Positions 21,181 through 31,986 of a stretch of 64,000 bases of DNA are shown here, piece after piece. A model generated the notes under the pieces. That model was not told the DNA's origin and made no database searches. It was given only the letters and a program-made list of their open reading frames with translations. A program made the position numbers and the translations under genes. Numbering within the stretch: the first letter of the stretch is position 1; each line of letters begins with the position of its first letter. Source of the stretch: Lunularia cruciata (lineage: Eukaryota; Streptophyta; Marchantiopsida; Lunulariales; Lunulariaceae); assembly GCA_948567375.1 (NCBI GenBank), contig OX419755.1:8375001-8439000 (forward strand), in the 5' to 3' direction.

Positions 21181-21860
21181 ACTCAAGACCAAGAGAGGGA
21201 AATTGACAATCGGTTCCTTGACGAAGAGTTATATCAATTATTAGCAATGCAAAGTACAAGGTATGCAACAGAATATCATTATCTGCATACTCTCCATTGT
21301 CCTGAAGGGATGGACCCGGAGCAAAGGGTAGTCTTTCTTAGGAAAATGGGGCCATACTAGCTCAAACACAACATTTTATTCAAGATGGGTGAAGATGAAG
21401 TACTTCAGCGATGCTTGGAGTCATACAAAGTAGGAGGAGTGATTGAATCTTTACACTCTAAAGCATTGGGAGGACACTATGCTCTGAAGAATACTCTAAA
21501 GAAGATTCTTTTGGCAGGGTATTGGTGGCCTATAATGTACAAAAACGTGCATGCTCATATCCAAAGCTGTGATGCTTGTCAAAGAACAGGGAAGCCAATG
21601 GCTACTTCTCAATGACCTCTGAGACCAATTTTGCCTTTAGCCCCATTTGAGAAATGGGTGATTGATTTTGTGGGTCCCATTCAACCATTGACCCAAGTCA
21701 CAAGAAAGCGATACATTTTGGTTTGCACTGACTATGCTACCAAGATGGTCAAAGCTGAAGCAACTCGCAGAAATGATGCTGAAACTATGGCGGAATTTTT
21801 CTTTTGAAACATCATCTCCCGATATGGGTGTCCTCTGGAATTGGTCAGTGACCAAGGAAC
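21181..21860 (+). pseudogene. A2 integrase, cut by B2
   Basis: Zinc domain H-x-H-x-C-C: SLHSKALGGHYALKN and CDACQRTGK. Core: IDFVGPIQ (first Asp), CTDYATKMVKAEA, then CPLELVSDQGT, where the B2 LTR starts directly after GGAAC. The second catalytic Asp (SDQG) is within five codons of the break. Stops near 21358, 21613 and 21805. Confidence 0.8.
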
Positions 21861-22552
21861 TGTGAGCCGGCCTGTCTCTCGCTCAGGATGAACCTCTGAT
21901 GGCTATTATGGTAGCGCACCATGGACTAAGAAGGCAAGGAACCCCAACTCTATCATACTCCTCCAAGGCTAACACTCCAAGACTCAAGACATTGCTCACT
22001 AGAGAACTCAATGAGAGAGAGATAGTTGCAAATGAAAGGATGATGAGTACCTCTCACCCCTTGTTTATATACTTGTGAAACAGTTACGTATCAAAGTTAC
22101 TAATTACCGTAGTAACTCAAGTTACTAGACTAAAAGTCAAGTAAAGTCAAAAAGTAGAAAGGAATATCCATTCACATGGGCATATTCTCCTAAGCATGTG
22201 GTCTTATCTTGACCCAACCACTAAGTCAAGGATTCCTTCACATGGGCTATCCTTGGACTAAAGAAGAATCTAAAACAAAAAGGCTTGCGGGCCCAAGAGT
22301 TCTCAACTCTTTCCTCAAAGCCAAACACCTAGGAATAATACCAAGTCAACATACTAAAATCCAAAATAGTGGTGCTCATCTTTTCTACTTCCTCTTAAAG
22401 TAAGGTCCCCTCTATCTTAGCTATGACTAACTTTAGCTAAGCATGACTAATATAGAACCATCCTTTATCTCTATATAAATAATATCTCTCAAGTACTTGT
22501 AATACCAAGCTAAATATCACAATACCACACACATGAAAAAATGGGTGTTACA
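21861..22552 (-). repeat. B2 3' LTR (692 bp)
   Basis: TGTGAGCCGGCC...GGGTGTTACA on the plus strand. It is nearly identical to the B1 LTRs. Read on the minus strand it starts TGTAACACCC and contains a TATA box (GTATATAAACAAGG near 22070). The GAAC flank at 21857-21860 equals the left flank of B1. Confidence 0.9.
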
Positions 22553-22600
22553 TTTACCCCCCAACTAAGTTTTCACTTTGTCCTCAAAGTGAAGGTCTCT

Positions 22601-24024
22601 CTACCTTCTATGGTACATCTTCAACTTATCATGGTTAATCCTATCAAAGTGTCTTCCTCCCAACTCCTTGAGATCATAGGTGTAATTGCCCCACACCTTC
22701 TCCACTATGAAAGGTCCAAAGTACTTAGGCAAAAACTTCTTTTGCACTCTCTTGAATCGAATGGAATCAAACAACATTACACAATCACCTTCTTTGAAAG
22801 TCTCCATCTTCTTCTTGCCTTGCCTCTTGTCATAGCTCTCCTTTTGTTTCCTTTGGGCTTGCTCCTCTCAAACCATAGCAATTGCTCTTGCCTCTTCCAA
22901 CTCCATGAGTTGATCCTTCCTTGACTTCTCTGCATCACCTCCTTGTGCTTTCTTCCATCTCCTATGAATGCTTTGGAAGGTAGGAAGATAAAAGTGAATA
23001 GGTAAGGTAGACTCAATACCATAAACCAATTGAAATGGAGAATATCAGGTGGAAGTCTTCATGGTTGTCCTATACTCCCACAAAACTGCATGAATCCTCT
23101 TGTCCCAATGATGTTTAGCCCCCTCCATTTTTGCATCTTTGGCCAACATCATGCACAAGGTCTGATTGGTTCTCTCTGCCAAGCCATTCGAATTTAGCTT
23201 ATAGGATGTAGTTACTCTATGTGTGATAGAGAAATGTCGTGGCATGGTTGTAGTTATGCTTCCTATAAACTCTCATCCTCTATCAAAAACTAACTCCAAA
23301 GGGCATCCAAACCTAGTGATAATGTGTTCATAAAAAAATCTACCCACTTCATCTTCATTCTTGTCCCTCAATGGTCTAGCCTCAACCCACTTGGTAAGGT
23401 AATCAGTAACTACCACAATGTACCAATTTTTCCTTGGGGTTCTATTGAGAAGACCTACAAAATCAATTTCCCACTTCTCAAAAGGTCCTAGCAATGGAAT
23501 TGATCTAAGTGGTGGAGTGGATGTAGACTTTCTAGCAAAAGCTTGACAAACATGACAAGTTTTGCAATAATCAAGACAATCCTTGAAAATCCCTCCCCAA
23601 TGGTAACTTGCATCTAGAATCTTGAAAGCAATCACTTTTCCTGCAAAGTGTCCTCCACATACTAAACTTTCATGAAACTCCTTTATGAGTAGGATAGACT
23701 CTGCCTTACCCACTGCTCTTCGAAGTAGAGCATCTGCTCCTTGGTGAAAAAGAATATCCTCCACCATTGTGTAAGGTCTAGATCTTGCTGCAAGGGCCTT
23801 CCTCTCCCTAGCATGCATCCCTTCTGGATAGTTACTTCTTGTGACAAAATCCACAATTTCCTTGTACTCCATTGGAACCTCTTGAGTGATTGAGATTGTC
23901 ATGAGCTCCTCATCCAGGAAGGAATCAACCATTGGCTCATCTCCATCATGAATTATAGGCTCTAGATAACAAATCAGCATTTGTATGTTTCTTTCCTGGC
24001 CTATCCTCAATGGTGTAGTCATAT
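22601..24024 (-). pseudogene. B2 integrase
   Basis: From 24024 down: pre-integrase DEELMTISITQEVPMEYKEIVDF, zinc domain (H in FHESLVCGGHFAG, then CKTCHVCQ), core WEIDFVGLLN, VVTDYLTKWVEARPL and CPLELVFDRG. After a frameshift come LNSNGLAERTNQTLCMMLAKD (Glu region), KRIHAVLWEYRTTMKT and the C-terminal KFLPKYFGPFIVEKVWG, ending KMYHRR. The D-D-E residues are largely recognisable but the frame breaks at about 23260, 23030 and 22800. Confidence 0.8.
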
Positions 24025-27000
24025 TATGACAACCCGGCAAATATCACTTTTGCGGTAATTGGGTAAGTAAAGTTTGTTCCCGCAAAGAATCTGGTCAGAG
24101 TTGGTCAAATACAAAGCAAAGTAACAATTTTAGTTCTTCTTGGTTGCGTCTTTAATCTCTTAGGTAGAAACCACACCCAAAAGAGAGTAACAAGCTCACA
24201 AACTTGACAACTTGTCACGAATGCACACTCCTTAATCACAACATAGCAAATTCCGTCCAAACAAATCTTGATTGTGATGATTCAGATTCTCCAAACAAAG
24301 ATGGCACTTCACTGCAAAAACAACTTTGCCTTAGAATTGTGTTCCACGCCTCCATTGAAGGCACAACTTCCTTGATTGAAATTGTTTCACATCAACTTCA
24401 TGCTGCACTCACAAATGCAGAATACTATCAACACTACAATTCCTCTCAGATCTGTCAAGGCATTGCTCCCATTGCACTTTGCTTAGGATCACACATACAA
24501 AATGAAGATCAAGGTTGTGGAATCCAACATCCAACAAGCACACTAACTTGCACTTCAAAATTCTCGACATACTTACAAACATACACAAAAAGTTGAAACT
24601 AGGAATTAAGCTCAAGCAACGAGCATTGAAAAAAACACTTCACTTTATCTATCTTTAGAAATATGAATATTGAACAACATAACACTACGAATGCCACTTT
24701 TAAATAGTGAAGCAAATGACAGTTCTAACAAAAATATCATTCTATAACAACTCTTCCTACCTGCAGATCCAAACTAACAATGAAAGCCTTCATATTTGCC
24801 TCTTCAAATCTCAAATCTATTTCTACCCCGATCTGATGTCTACCTCGTCATTGGCTTTCAAACACAATGATCTTCCTATCACTTCTTCTTCTTTGGGTAT
24901 ATCTACCACTACTAAATCCTTCACTATTTCTACTATCTCTTCTCTACAATCTACAATTGAGGTCATGGGTAATCCATCTACTTCTTTATCTTGCAACCCA
25001 CTCTTCACTAATGTGTCAAATAACAAGTCCAAAGACACCTGAATTTGTACTTCTGCAACATTGTACTTCCTCTCCTTTGTCACACTACTCCTAATTCTCT
25101 CTAACTCTGACTTGACTAAATCTAATCTGAGACTGACATTGTCTCCTACTTCTAACATCTTTTGATCTACTCGCTCCCTTAATCCGATCAGTAAAGTGTT
25201 CATATCCACATCTTTGGCTTTCCTCTTCCGAGTTTCTTGCACACGCAACTTTAACTCGTGTAGATGTGCTTCTTTCAATCTCCCTTCAGCCTCTGTGATC
25301 AATATTGCTTGCAACTTTCCTGCAACTTCTCTTGTTGATTTTGACTCATAACCTCGACATCACTCTGCCTTCAACTCTTTGCTTTACATCTTCAACTCAT
25401 CTTTGTACTCAGCAGCAAGCATCTTCTTCTCCTCTGCAACCTGTGAACTATGTAATGTAACACTTCATACCAGTTTGCGCAATCTTTCTTCTTCTCGATG
25501 CCTGACTGCCAACTCTCTTTGCCATGCTTGATCCTTCCTGGCTGCACTCTTCCTCAAGCCCTCCAACTCCTGCTCCATTATTGCGGCCATCGCCTTCACA
25601 TAAATACTCTCGATGTGTACATCACTGACCTCCTCTTTCATCTTGGTTAGCAACATTACCTTCTCTTTCAATTCTTTGGCTTGCTTTTGCATTTCCTTAC
25701 CGTGTGAATCAAAACTCTCTTGCAACTTCCCGAAAGTCTTCTTCTTCAAGACTTCATCCACCCAAAGTTCTTCAACTTCCTTGTCTCTTTGGACTACATG
25801 CTCTTGCAAACCCTTCACTTCAACCAGTAGATACTTCACCACCTGCAACTCATTCATCACCTTCATACAATCTTGGGGAATTACCTTTTGGTACTCCTTC
25901 AACAATTCTAACAATCGAGTGACAACCTTTGATATAAATTGTATTCCACCAAAGTTTTCTTTGTCTTTGGCCCCATCTTTGTACTTTGCCTCTTCCATTG
26001 GCTCCTTTTGCCAAAGTTGCGATCTTTGTATCTTCAAAGACATTGCTTCCGAGCTTCTTTCTTCCTTACCTACTGAACTCGGTCCCATAGGGTACTCCTT
26101 CCTTCTTTCAGCCCCCTTCTCTTCCACAACTAGGGCTACGCAATGATTTGTCTTTCTTGGTACACTATCAATCATTGCATGACAAGCTTCACCCACTCCA
26201 ACTGATTGTTGAACTTGTGTTCCTCCTCACTCTCACTTCCGGATTCCTCACTTTGTGAAGTGAGTTTGTCTTCTTCTAAGTCCTCTCCTTGAGACTCTGT
26301 CTCCCCTTCAGACTCGGTTTTTGACGGTGCTTCTTTCACCATCTTCTTACTCTACAGAGCCAGTCTTTAGGTCTTCCTTTGTGCTGGAGGTGACTTTGCA
26401 TCTTTGGGTTTACTGCGCTTCTTTTCTTTGGGCTTGTGACTTCTTCCATCTTCCATTGTCCCATCCTCAAGAAGTGATCATCATTGGCTTGCAGGTATGC
26501 CATATATTGTTGCTCTTCTTCATCTGCTTCCCGTCTCAAATCAGGATGGAAATGCAATGCCATGCAATGCTCCTCCTCTACTGTCAGCAAGTTCAACCTG
26601 AAGTAGAAGTGTGCTACAAACGGTGCAAAATAATGTGGAGGCAAACTTGTCCTCCAATTGACCACCATCTGCCTTGTTTGTTGGTGGAAGCACTTTGCCC
26701 AATTCACCTTCACTCTTGCAAACATCTGGTGGAAAAAGACCGCCTGCTACATGTTCATGTAAGTTGTTTGTTCTGGTCTGAACATGGCCATTATTGTCCC
26801 CATGTTACTTCATTTAATTGGGTCCCGATAGGACTCCACCTTGTAACTATTTGTTGTATGCGGACCTATTTGTTCTACTTGACATATTCAACTTGTTCCT
26901 ATGCAATTGCAATTTTATATTACCCCAAATTGCAGTCATTTTCAACCGATTTCAAAATCAACTTCCCCTTCTTTTGTGTGTTGTTGTCCTGTCACTATCA

Positions 27001-27300
27001 AGACATGCTTCTTCTACCTCCACTGTTTCTTGAAGTGTACTTTCTTACCACGTACCAAGGTTGTTTGATGGTGTTCGTATCGGCCTTTGCTTCTTGATCC
27101 AAAGACAATGCTCTTCTGGACTTCTCTCTTTGTACTCCTCTCCTAAGTACCTCCATTGTCAGATCCAAAGTTTACTTCTTTGGATTTCCTCCCAAGAAAC
27201 TCCTGTCCATTCCTTCTTTTGCAATTCATCTTTCTTTGCTTACTTCTTCTCCCAAATGCTAATAAATCAAAAAATAAAAATAAAAATTGTGTGCACCACA
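24025..27300 (-). mobile_element. Solo family A LTR in B2 (target duplication CATAT/CATAC)
   Basis: It starts TATGACAACCCGGC (TGTGACAACC with one change) and ends GTGTGCACCACA, both A LTR termini on the minus strand. The flanks CATAT (24020-24024) and CATAC (27301-27305) form a 5 bp target duplication with one transition. B2 RNase H resumes directly on both sides. 3276 bp, with a deletion around 26860-26930 in the N-terminal U3 frame. 24025-24820 is R-U5 plus TATA region without a gene. Confidence 0.9.
24823..26820 (-). pseudogene. U3 reading frame (copy d)
   Basis: Mobile-domain-like QAVFFHQMFARVKVNWAKCF and TRQMVVNWRTSLPPHYFAPF (26600-26725), a shifted acidic middle, then SLKIQRSQLWQKEP and a long coiled coil (VVKYLLVEVKGLQEHVVQRDKEVEELW), RVDQKMLEVGDNVSL and the end KANDEVDIRSG and stop at 24823. 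The WNWN-containing segment is deleted. It breaks near 25330 and 26230. Confidence 0.65.
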
Positions 27301-27662
27301 CATACTCAGACAAGAGTATCATCCACCTTGCTAGTCTCCCTTCAACATTAGGCTTGTTGAAGATGTACTTCATGGCCTTGTGATCAGTGACAATGGTGGC
27401 TTTCCTTCCAATCAAGTAGTGTCTAAACTTCTTGAGACCGAAGATCACTGTAAACCCTTCTCTCTCTGTGACAAAGTAGTTCTTTTCTATTGAAACCATC
27501 TGCCTACTAGCATAAGCTATTGAATGATCATACCCATCTTGGTCTAATTGACTAAGAGTGCATCCTATAGCTACATTAGAAGCATTAGTGTAGAGGATGA
27601 AAGTCTTACTTCAATCAGGTTTAGCAAGAATTGGAGCTACAACAAGGGATTGCTTGAGCTCC
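27301..27662 (-). pseudogene. B2 RNase H
   Basis: SIEKNYFVTEREGFTVIFGLKKFRHYLIG (catalytic Glu in TERE), IVTDHKAMKYIFNKPNVEGRLARWMILLSEY (Asp in TDH). The first strand is shifted near 27600 (KTFILYTNASNVAIG-like). The solo LTR interrupts just after the last helix. This domain is missing from B1 and B3. Confidence 0.75.
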
Positions 27663-28934
27663 TCAAAAGCTTTGAGAGCCTCCTTGTCCTCCAATAACCA
27701 TGTTATCTACACCCTTCTTCATGTAGATGGCTAATGCATAAGCCTTGTTGAAAAATGAGAAGATGAACCTCCTATAGTATCCAACCATCCCCAAAAATTG
27801 GCATAACTTTGTCAGGCTTGAATGGAATGGAAGGTTTGAGATTTTCCTCACCTTCTCAAGATCAACTGCTATTCCATCCTTGGAGATGATGTGTCCCAAA
27901 AGTAGACCTTCTTCACATCCAAAACTGCACTTCTCTAGGTTGAGTGATGCATTTGCCTCATCTAAGCATTGTAAGACCTTGATTAGGTGCTCAAAGTGCT
28001 CTTCCTTGCTCCCATAGACACAAAAGTCATCAATGAAGTCTCTCACAAATTTCCCAATGAAAGATTCAAATACCTTGTTCATGAACCTTTGGAATGTGGC
28101 TGGAGCATTGCAAAGCCCAAAAGGCATGACCTTGAAAGCATAAGTTCCCCAAGGTGTGGTGAATGTGGTGAGTTGTTGATGCTCTGGTGCAATCTTGATT
28201 TGGTTATATCCACTATAACGATCTCCAAAACTATACCTCTCATGACCTGCGACCTCCTCCAAGAGCTCATCAATGAATTGCAATGGGTAGTAGTCCTTCA
28301 TGGTAACAACATTGAGCTTCTTGTAATCCACACATACCCAAAGCTTGCCATTCTTTTTCTTCACAGTCACAATTGGGGACACCCATTCTGAATTCTCCAC
28401 CTCAAAGATAAAGCCGGCCTCCTTGAGCTTATCAATCTCCTCCTTCACAACAAAAGATATTGGTGGGCTAATGCAATGTTGCTTTTGGCGGATTGGTCTT
28501 GCATGTGACTCCACCTTTATCTTGTGCTCCTCCAAGGTGAATTCCTTCAAATCCTTGTAACTAAAAGAAAACACATGGATGAACTTGCAGAAAATCTCCT
28601 CAAATCTCACCTTCTCCTCCTTGGTAACATTTGGGTCATACTTGAGTGTAGCTAACCTTCTCTCTACCTCCTCAAGTGTCAATGGTGATTTATCTGGGTC
28701 CTTCAAAACCTCAGGCTTAGGTGCAAAATCCATAGCACACAAGGGATACACATCTGAATCCGATTCAGATTCATCCTCCTCCATGGAAGTCTCCTCCATG
28801 CTTGTGTCCACACTTGAAGCTCCTTCTTCAAAATTTGATTCCCAATAATCATAAGATGGTGTATCTGAATGTGAATTGTTGGTGGTGTTAGTCAAAGGAA
28901 CTATGACTCTATGGTTTGAAGGCCCAATCCTCAA
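27663..28934 (-). pseudogene. B2 reverse transcriptase with acidic linker
   Basis: A 423-codon uninterrupted frame. It has an acidic linker (SMEEDESESDSD), EEIFCKFIHVFSFSYKDLKEFTLEEH, fingers KIKVESHARPIRQKQHCISPP and WVSPIVTVKKKNGKLWVCVDYKKLN, palm YSFGDRYSGYNQIKI, MPFGLCNAPATFQRFMNKVF, catalytic FIDDFCVYG (about 28020-28046), then NLEKCSFGCEEGLLLGH and thumb GMVGYYRRFI. It ends in out-of-frame sequence. The most complete RT in the window, but part of a dead polyprotein. Confidence 0.85.
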
Positions 28935-29555
28935 GTACCCTTTGTGCCATCAATCCATTGTGTGTGTTGCTCTCAACCATGGCCTCCCAAGAAGTAAGTC
29001 ATAGCTTGAATCCTTCAAGACTTGGAAAGTAATGAGATTTTGAACTCCCATAACTAAAACTACCACCTTATCCATCACCCCTACTGGTCGAACTAGTTGC
29101 TTGTTTGGTATGCTCACCAAAAATGTTGAAGGTCTTTAGGGTATCATACCTAACTTCTTCATCAACCTTTTCTACATGGCATTCACTATTGATCCTCCAT
29201 CAACAAGTGCCTCCTTGATGTTGTGACCATTCACTCTCACATCAATCTTGGAGGCATATTCACAAGCCTCCCATGGCGTTGGCTTGGCATCCACCACCCC
29301 CATTGATATTGGAGCTTTTGCCTTCTTCTTCTTCTTGCTCCTTGTAGAACTCAAACCACCTCTAAGCTCCTTTCTCAAGGTAGGGTTCAAAGCAATCAAT
29401 TGGCCCACTGTGATGTGAGCCTTGTGACTACCAACATCCTCCAACACATTGTAGTTCCATTGTTTCTTTGAAATCAAGAAATCCTCCATCCCCAACTTCT
29501 TCCTTGGAGTCTTTGTTGCTGATGTTGTTGATGTGCAAGTGCTCCTAGTAGACAT
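28935..29555 (-). pseudogene. B2 protease region
   Basis: ALVDGGSIVNAM (active-site D-G-G-S), preceded by ACEYASKIDVRVNGHNIKE and the basic KKKKKAKAP, and followed after a TAG by KKLGMIP-like sequence. A stop separates it from RT. Retropepsin by motif and position. Confidence 0.7.
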
Positions 29556-30519
29556 AGGAGTATCCTTTCTTGGAGTAAATCCGTGAGAAGAGTGAACATC
29601 CTCTACAAAACAAACTCTCTTCTTCTATTGTGCCAAAAGCTGTAAATTAAGACCATTGGAGTTTGAGCATTCTCCCTTCTCATACTTGCTCTCAACCCAC
29701 ATCTATGGATGCAATCTCCTTACCTTTGTTTGGATTAGGAGCCACTTGGGTTTCACTACCTCCCTCTTTCCCTCTATTGGCTCCCTCATAACTCCTTCTT
29801 CCATGGTAAGTGGAATTTGGGTAATTCCTTTGGATATGGCCTCTTCCTCCACAACCAAAAAAATTCTATCATTGAAATTGTTGGCTGGTTGACCTCCTCT
29901 ATATGGATAGTTTACATAACTCCTAGGCCCTCTCCCTACATTTTGATTCACCTCTCTCTTCTCCCCTAGTTGCACCACATTGATCTTGAGATCCGCAAGT
30001 TGTTCTTTGATGGTTTGAAGTGGATCCCTTGGTAGAGGTGCAATAACTAGAGCAACTATTACTTGTGGTGCCACCCTTGCCACCAAAGTATCAGAAGTTC
30101 CACCAAACTTGTAGCCTTGAGGAGGATGCACAACCTCCTTCACCACCAAATCACTCTCATCCCCTTCCAAACTCTCCTCCGTATGAATTACAATCTTGAT
30201 AGCTTCAACCTTGGAAGAAGGTTTCTCATATCTCACCTTGCTTCTTATTTGTGGTCTCAACCCTCCTATAAAATTCTTGGTGAGCATAGCCCCTATGCCA
30301 ATCATAGTCTCCAAATCATCTCCACCCTTCCTCATCACTATGCAAAATCTGGACTCTAACTTTTCCAATCTTTCCACATAGACTCTCACTTTCTCTCCAT
30401 CTCCTTGTTTGAGAAAGGTAACCTCACTCATCAATCTCTCATAACTCTCATCTAGAAGAAAGTTCTCAATGAGTGTTGAAGTCAAACTCTCCCAAGACTC
30501 TTCTTCTCCATCTCTCCTC
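29556..30519 (-). pseudogene. B2 gag, N-terminus removed
   Basis: LIENFLLDESYERLMSEVTFLKQGDGEKVRVYVERLEKLES, LTKNFIGGLRPQIRSKVRYEK, then the linker and NVGRGPRSYVNYPYRGGQPANNFND. The zinc knuckle is frameshifted (IFLVVEEEA in place of CFGCGGRG). The N-terminal ~60 codons are cut off by the C2 LTR at 30519/30520. Confidence 0.75.
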
Positions 30520-30641
30520 TGTCATGTGTATATACATTGCTACACAACATACATTGCTACACAACATACATTGTTGTCAACATCATACACAATAGAAGCA
30601 CAACTCACACATAAGTCATACATAGACTCTAAAGTGCCACA
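30520..30641 (-). repeat. Terminal direct repeat, distal copy (122 bp)
   Basis: Plus strand: TGTCATGTGTATATACATTGC...AAAGTGCCACA. Contains a tandem ~22 bp duplication (ACATTGCTACACAACATACATTG) absent from the partner at 31094-31198. Confidence 0.8.
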
Positions 30642-31093
30642 ATAATCAGATTGTTTACTATTCTCAACTCAACTCAACTCAGATCAATGCTTGATCTGTC
30701 ACTCTCTAAATTGCCAACAATTGGGCACTAATTATAGTCAAGCCACACCCACTCAAGCATAGAGAATCCAGGTGATGCTCACCGGCCTCTGTCCACCATA
30801 GCCATGAACTCGAAGGCTCAACATCAGAGAAGTGAGCTCTCTAGAGCTGCACTTCGAAAGTATACCCCCTGGACTTGAGCAAGGTTTGAACCTTAACGGC
30901 TCTGCTGATGGCACACTTGATGGTGCAAACCGTGCAAAGTGACGGTGGGCCCTACCATGAAGTCAGTACTCCAAACACAAAATCTAACCATCGGAAAGTA
31001 GTCTCTGAGAAACTACTGAAATAACTCTAACTACTATCACTAGAACTCTAGTGTCCAAGCATCTAGATGCGACACTACAAATGGTGTGACAAC

Positions 31094-31198
31094 TGTCGTG
31101 CATATATACATTGCTACACAACATACATCGCTGTCAACATCATACACTATAGAAGCACAACTCACACATAAGTCATACATAGACTCTAAAGTGCCACA
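31094..31198 (-). repeat. Terminal direct repeat, proximal copy (105 bp)
   Basis: Plus strand: TGTCGTGCATATATACATTGC...AAAGTGCCACA. It differs from 30520-30641 by a few substitutions and the 22 bp unit. It abuts the purine tract, so its outer edge is the LTR start. Confidence 0.8.
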
Positions 31199-31209
31199 AT
31201 TGCCTCCCT
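31199..31209 (-). other. Polypurine tract of C2
   Basis: Minus strand AGGGAGGCAAT directly before the LTR start TGTGGCAC, about 160 bp downstream of the pol stop codon. Confidence 0.5.
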
Positions 31210-31365
31210 AGCTAGCGGTTAGGTCCCTCTAGCTCCAGATTGCCATCTACTCCAAGTATATGGTATACCTTATAATGGGCAAAGATCAGGAGGCCGGGTG
31301 CTATGGAGCCCCATCGTTAGTCACATGTCTGCAATCTATACCATATAAAGAATGAACTAGTTATA

Positions 31366-31567
31366 AGTCAAGTACATCTAGGATATAACCACTGTCCTTG
31401 AGGAACCATTGTGAGGGGAGGAGTCATACATGCCATATGCCATCCTCTTGAACAGCTATCACACACTAACATAGTAGCAACTCTACCATAAGAGCCACAT
31501 AACATACACCTCAAGCTTGCACGTACAAGTGCCAAGCTTGGGTCCATAGTACCATCAATGTTTGGGA
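31366..31567 (-). pseudogene. C2 pol C-terminus: PHD finger (3' portion)
   Basis: Reading across A1 (from 45174-45113 into 31572 downwards) one frame continues: LVLEGHDVVVWKDHMHNCAPCH, LPNIDGTMDPSLALV, then CMLCGS, MLVCDSCSRGWHMACMTPPL and VPQGQWLYPRC, followed by TGA at 31366-31368. The C-x2-C, C-x2-C, H-x2-C, C spacing with W before the last pair is the PHD Cys4-His-Cys3 pattern; one late Cys is Tyr (WLYPRC). PHD fingers read histone H3 tails. Here it replaces a chromodomain at the end of pol. Frame open across the joint. Confidence 0.8.
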
Positions 31568-31572
31568 GGTGG
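31568..31572. other. A1 target-site duplication, left (GGTGG)
   Basis: GGTGG directly before the 5' LTR. Identical to 45108-45112 directly after the 3' LTR. Gives exact element borders. Confidence 0.95.
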
Positions 31573-31986
31573 TGTGGTGCCCACATTTTTTGTTTTTTTT
31601 CAAAATAAAGGAGAAGAACTGTATAGAGAAGTCGGATTGCGCCTGTTTGGCCGAAGAAGACAAAGAAAACTGTCTTCGGGGTGAAACCCAAAGTAAAGTG
31701 ACTTCGGGTCATAAGGCAAAGTACTCTGAAATGCCGTGTCAGCATACAATACAAAGTAAATTGTCTTCTGCTCGGGGGGAGCTCAACCCGAGGCAAAGAC
31801 AGTCTAACAACCTTCCGTCGGGGTGAGAAATTCAAGAAGGGGCCGTTTCAAAATTGGCGGCTCATACGCACGAAGGTGGGGCGACAGTGACAGGTGCATG
31901 CCGGAGGTGTGATTTCTTGGTAGAAACTCAAAGTGACGGAAGATGAAGAAGTGCAACTCTATAAAAATCAAAACTGCAACGACGAA

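Larger units (their letters stand above)
15353..21860 (+). mobile_element. A2: family A element, 3' part outside window
   Basis: Plus strand: 5' LTR, primer site, gag, protease, RT, RNase H and integrase up to the catalytic core, where B2 interrupts (21861). It is highly similar to A1 along its whole length. Its integrase remainder and 3' LTR must lie beyond the nested block to the right. Left flank CTATG at 15348-15352. It is inserted in the C1 integrase, so younger than C1. Confidence 0.9.
21861..30519 (-). mobile_element. B2: family B element, 5' end cut by C2
   Basis: Minus strand: 3' LTR, integrase, [solo A LTR 24025-27300], RNase H, RT, protease, gag. Upstream of 30519 the gag frame stops abruptly at the C2 LTR (compare B1 61380). 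It is inserted in the A2 integrase. It is the best family B copy for RT and the only one here with RNase H. Confidence 0.9.
30520..31198 (-). repeat. C2 3' LTR (proposed, 679 bp)
   Basis: Minus strand: after the purine tract the sequence starts TGTGGCACTTTAGAGTC and ends ACATGACA next to B2 gag, with TGT...ACA ends. The first 105 bp (31094-31198) and last 122 bp (30520-30641) are near-identical direct repeats, each itself bounded by TGTGGC...GACA. The true LTR may therefore be either the whole 679 bp or the short repeat. No gene in this stretch. Not similar to the A-short LTR in front of C1. Confidence 0.5.

Noticed and set aside
24204..24596. Open frames in the R-U5 part of A LTRs (also 9130-9387, 34771-34977, 44524-44730, 52291-52524)
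   Set aside because: They occur on both strands, vary in length between copies and show no conserved product; they follow from nucleotide homology of the LTR.
30520..31198. A TRIM-like miniature retrotransposon (two short terminal repeats around 452 bp)
   Set aside because: No primer-binding site follows either repeat in either orientation, and a C2 stop codon plus purine tract abut the outer repeat, so an LTR explanation is simpler.
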